Origin: Nitrospirota bacterium
GTDB lineage: Bacteria; Nitrospirota_A; Leptospirillia; Leptospirillales; Leptospirillaceae
Assembly: GCA_027415455.1 (NCBI GenBank)
Contig: DAIBSV010000109.1
Span: 1 to 6,070 of the forward strand
Direction: 5' to 3'
DNA: 6,070 nt
Part shown: one piece after another, positions 6,031 to 6,070 of the stretch
Layout of the letters: the number at the start of each line of letters is the position of its first letter
How positions within the stretch are numbered: the first letter of the stretch is position 1
The notes under the pieces: model-generated
What the model was told of the DNA's origin: nothing
The model's database searches: none
What the model saw: the letters and a program-made list of their open reading frames with translations, nothing else
Program-made: the position numbers and the translations under genes

Positions 6031-6047
6031 GCTGAGTTCAGGGGTCT
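5988..6047. repeat. Outer inverted repeat enclosing the terminal hairpin
   Basis: CCCCTGAA (5991-5998) is the exact reverse complement of TTCAGGGG (6037-6044). Outward it continues with a G-T wobble and two more pairs (5988-5990 with 6045-6047), giving an 11-bp stem in RNA around the inner hairpin. A partial T-run (TTT, 6047-6049) follows but is too short to support a terminator call. Confidence 0.5.
6002..6023 (+). repeat. IS605-type terminal hairpin
   Basis: CCCCACGGC (6002-6010), loop TAAA (6011-6014), GCCGGGGGG (6015-6023). It forms a nine-position stem with one A-G mismatch (6006/6019), where the common family version has an A-T pair. This sequence is a hallmark of right ends in many TnpB-type elements, where it marks the cleavage region for TnpA. 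Confidence 0.7.
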
Positions 6048-6070
6048 TTCCGGCTCTCGCCACTATTGCA

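Larger units (their letters stand above)
5862..6040 (+). mobile_element. Right-end relic of an IS200/IS605-family (TnpB-type) element
   Basis: The stretch combines a degraded TnpB C-terminal tail with the terminal hairpin characteristic of this family (CCCCACGGC, TAAA loop, GCC-GGGGGG). The tnpB stop TAA falls in the hairpin loop, as is usual in these elements. No transposase gene, TnpB catalytic core or left end is visible, so only the right end remains. The left limit given is the first point where TnpB-like residues appear; the right limit, near TTCA at 6037-6040, is a guess. Confidence 0.6.

Overview
The window looks like a bacterial chromosome segment from a G+C-rich Gram-negative organism. 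Hand counts of three 60-base samples in the left block give about 63-73% G+C. An AsmA/TamB-like envelope protein points to a double-membrane cell. The combination of a DUF1844 protein, an AsmA-like protein and an NtrY-like kinase suggests a Nitrospirota or deltaproteobacterial-type lineage (Leptospirillum-like is my guess), but nothing in the sequence settles the taxon.

Left two thirds (about 1-4090, all minus strand): a tightly packed operon read right to left. It holds a DUF1844 protein with two related halves, a short AsmA/TamB-like anchored protein starting at TTG inside the previous stop, an NtrY-like membrane histidine kinase three bases further on, and the first codons of another gene overlapping the kinase stop. 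That last gene is probably the partner response regulator. The packing implies co-translation and suggests an envelope-sensing two-component unit.

Middle (4091-4720): a 27-base divergent gap with two back-to-back ribosome binding sites, then marC, a six-helix MarC-family membrane protein on the plus strand. Its likely promoter lies inside the 5' end of the DUF1844 gene.

Right third (4721-6070): accessory DNA. A 303-base gap holds two related palindromes and a candidate promoter. A VapBC-type toxin-antitoxin pair with GTGA stop/start overlap follows, at about 56% G+C by hand count, lower than the left block. After it comes a decayed stretch ending in what I read as the right end of an IS200/IS605-family (TnpB-only type) element: a broken TnpB tail, several small hairpins, and the typical terminal CCCCACGGC-TAAA-GCC hairpin.

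I do not see a clearly new system. The most interesting items are the relic TnpB/omegaRNA-like end with an extra outer inverted repeat, and the internally duplicated DUF1844 protein at the head of the kinase operon.
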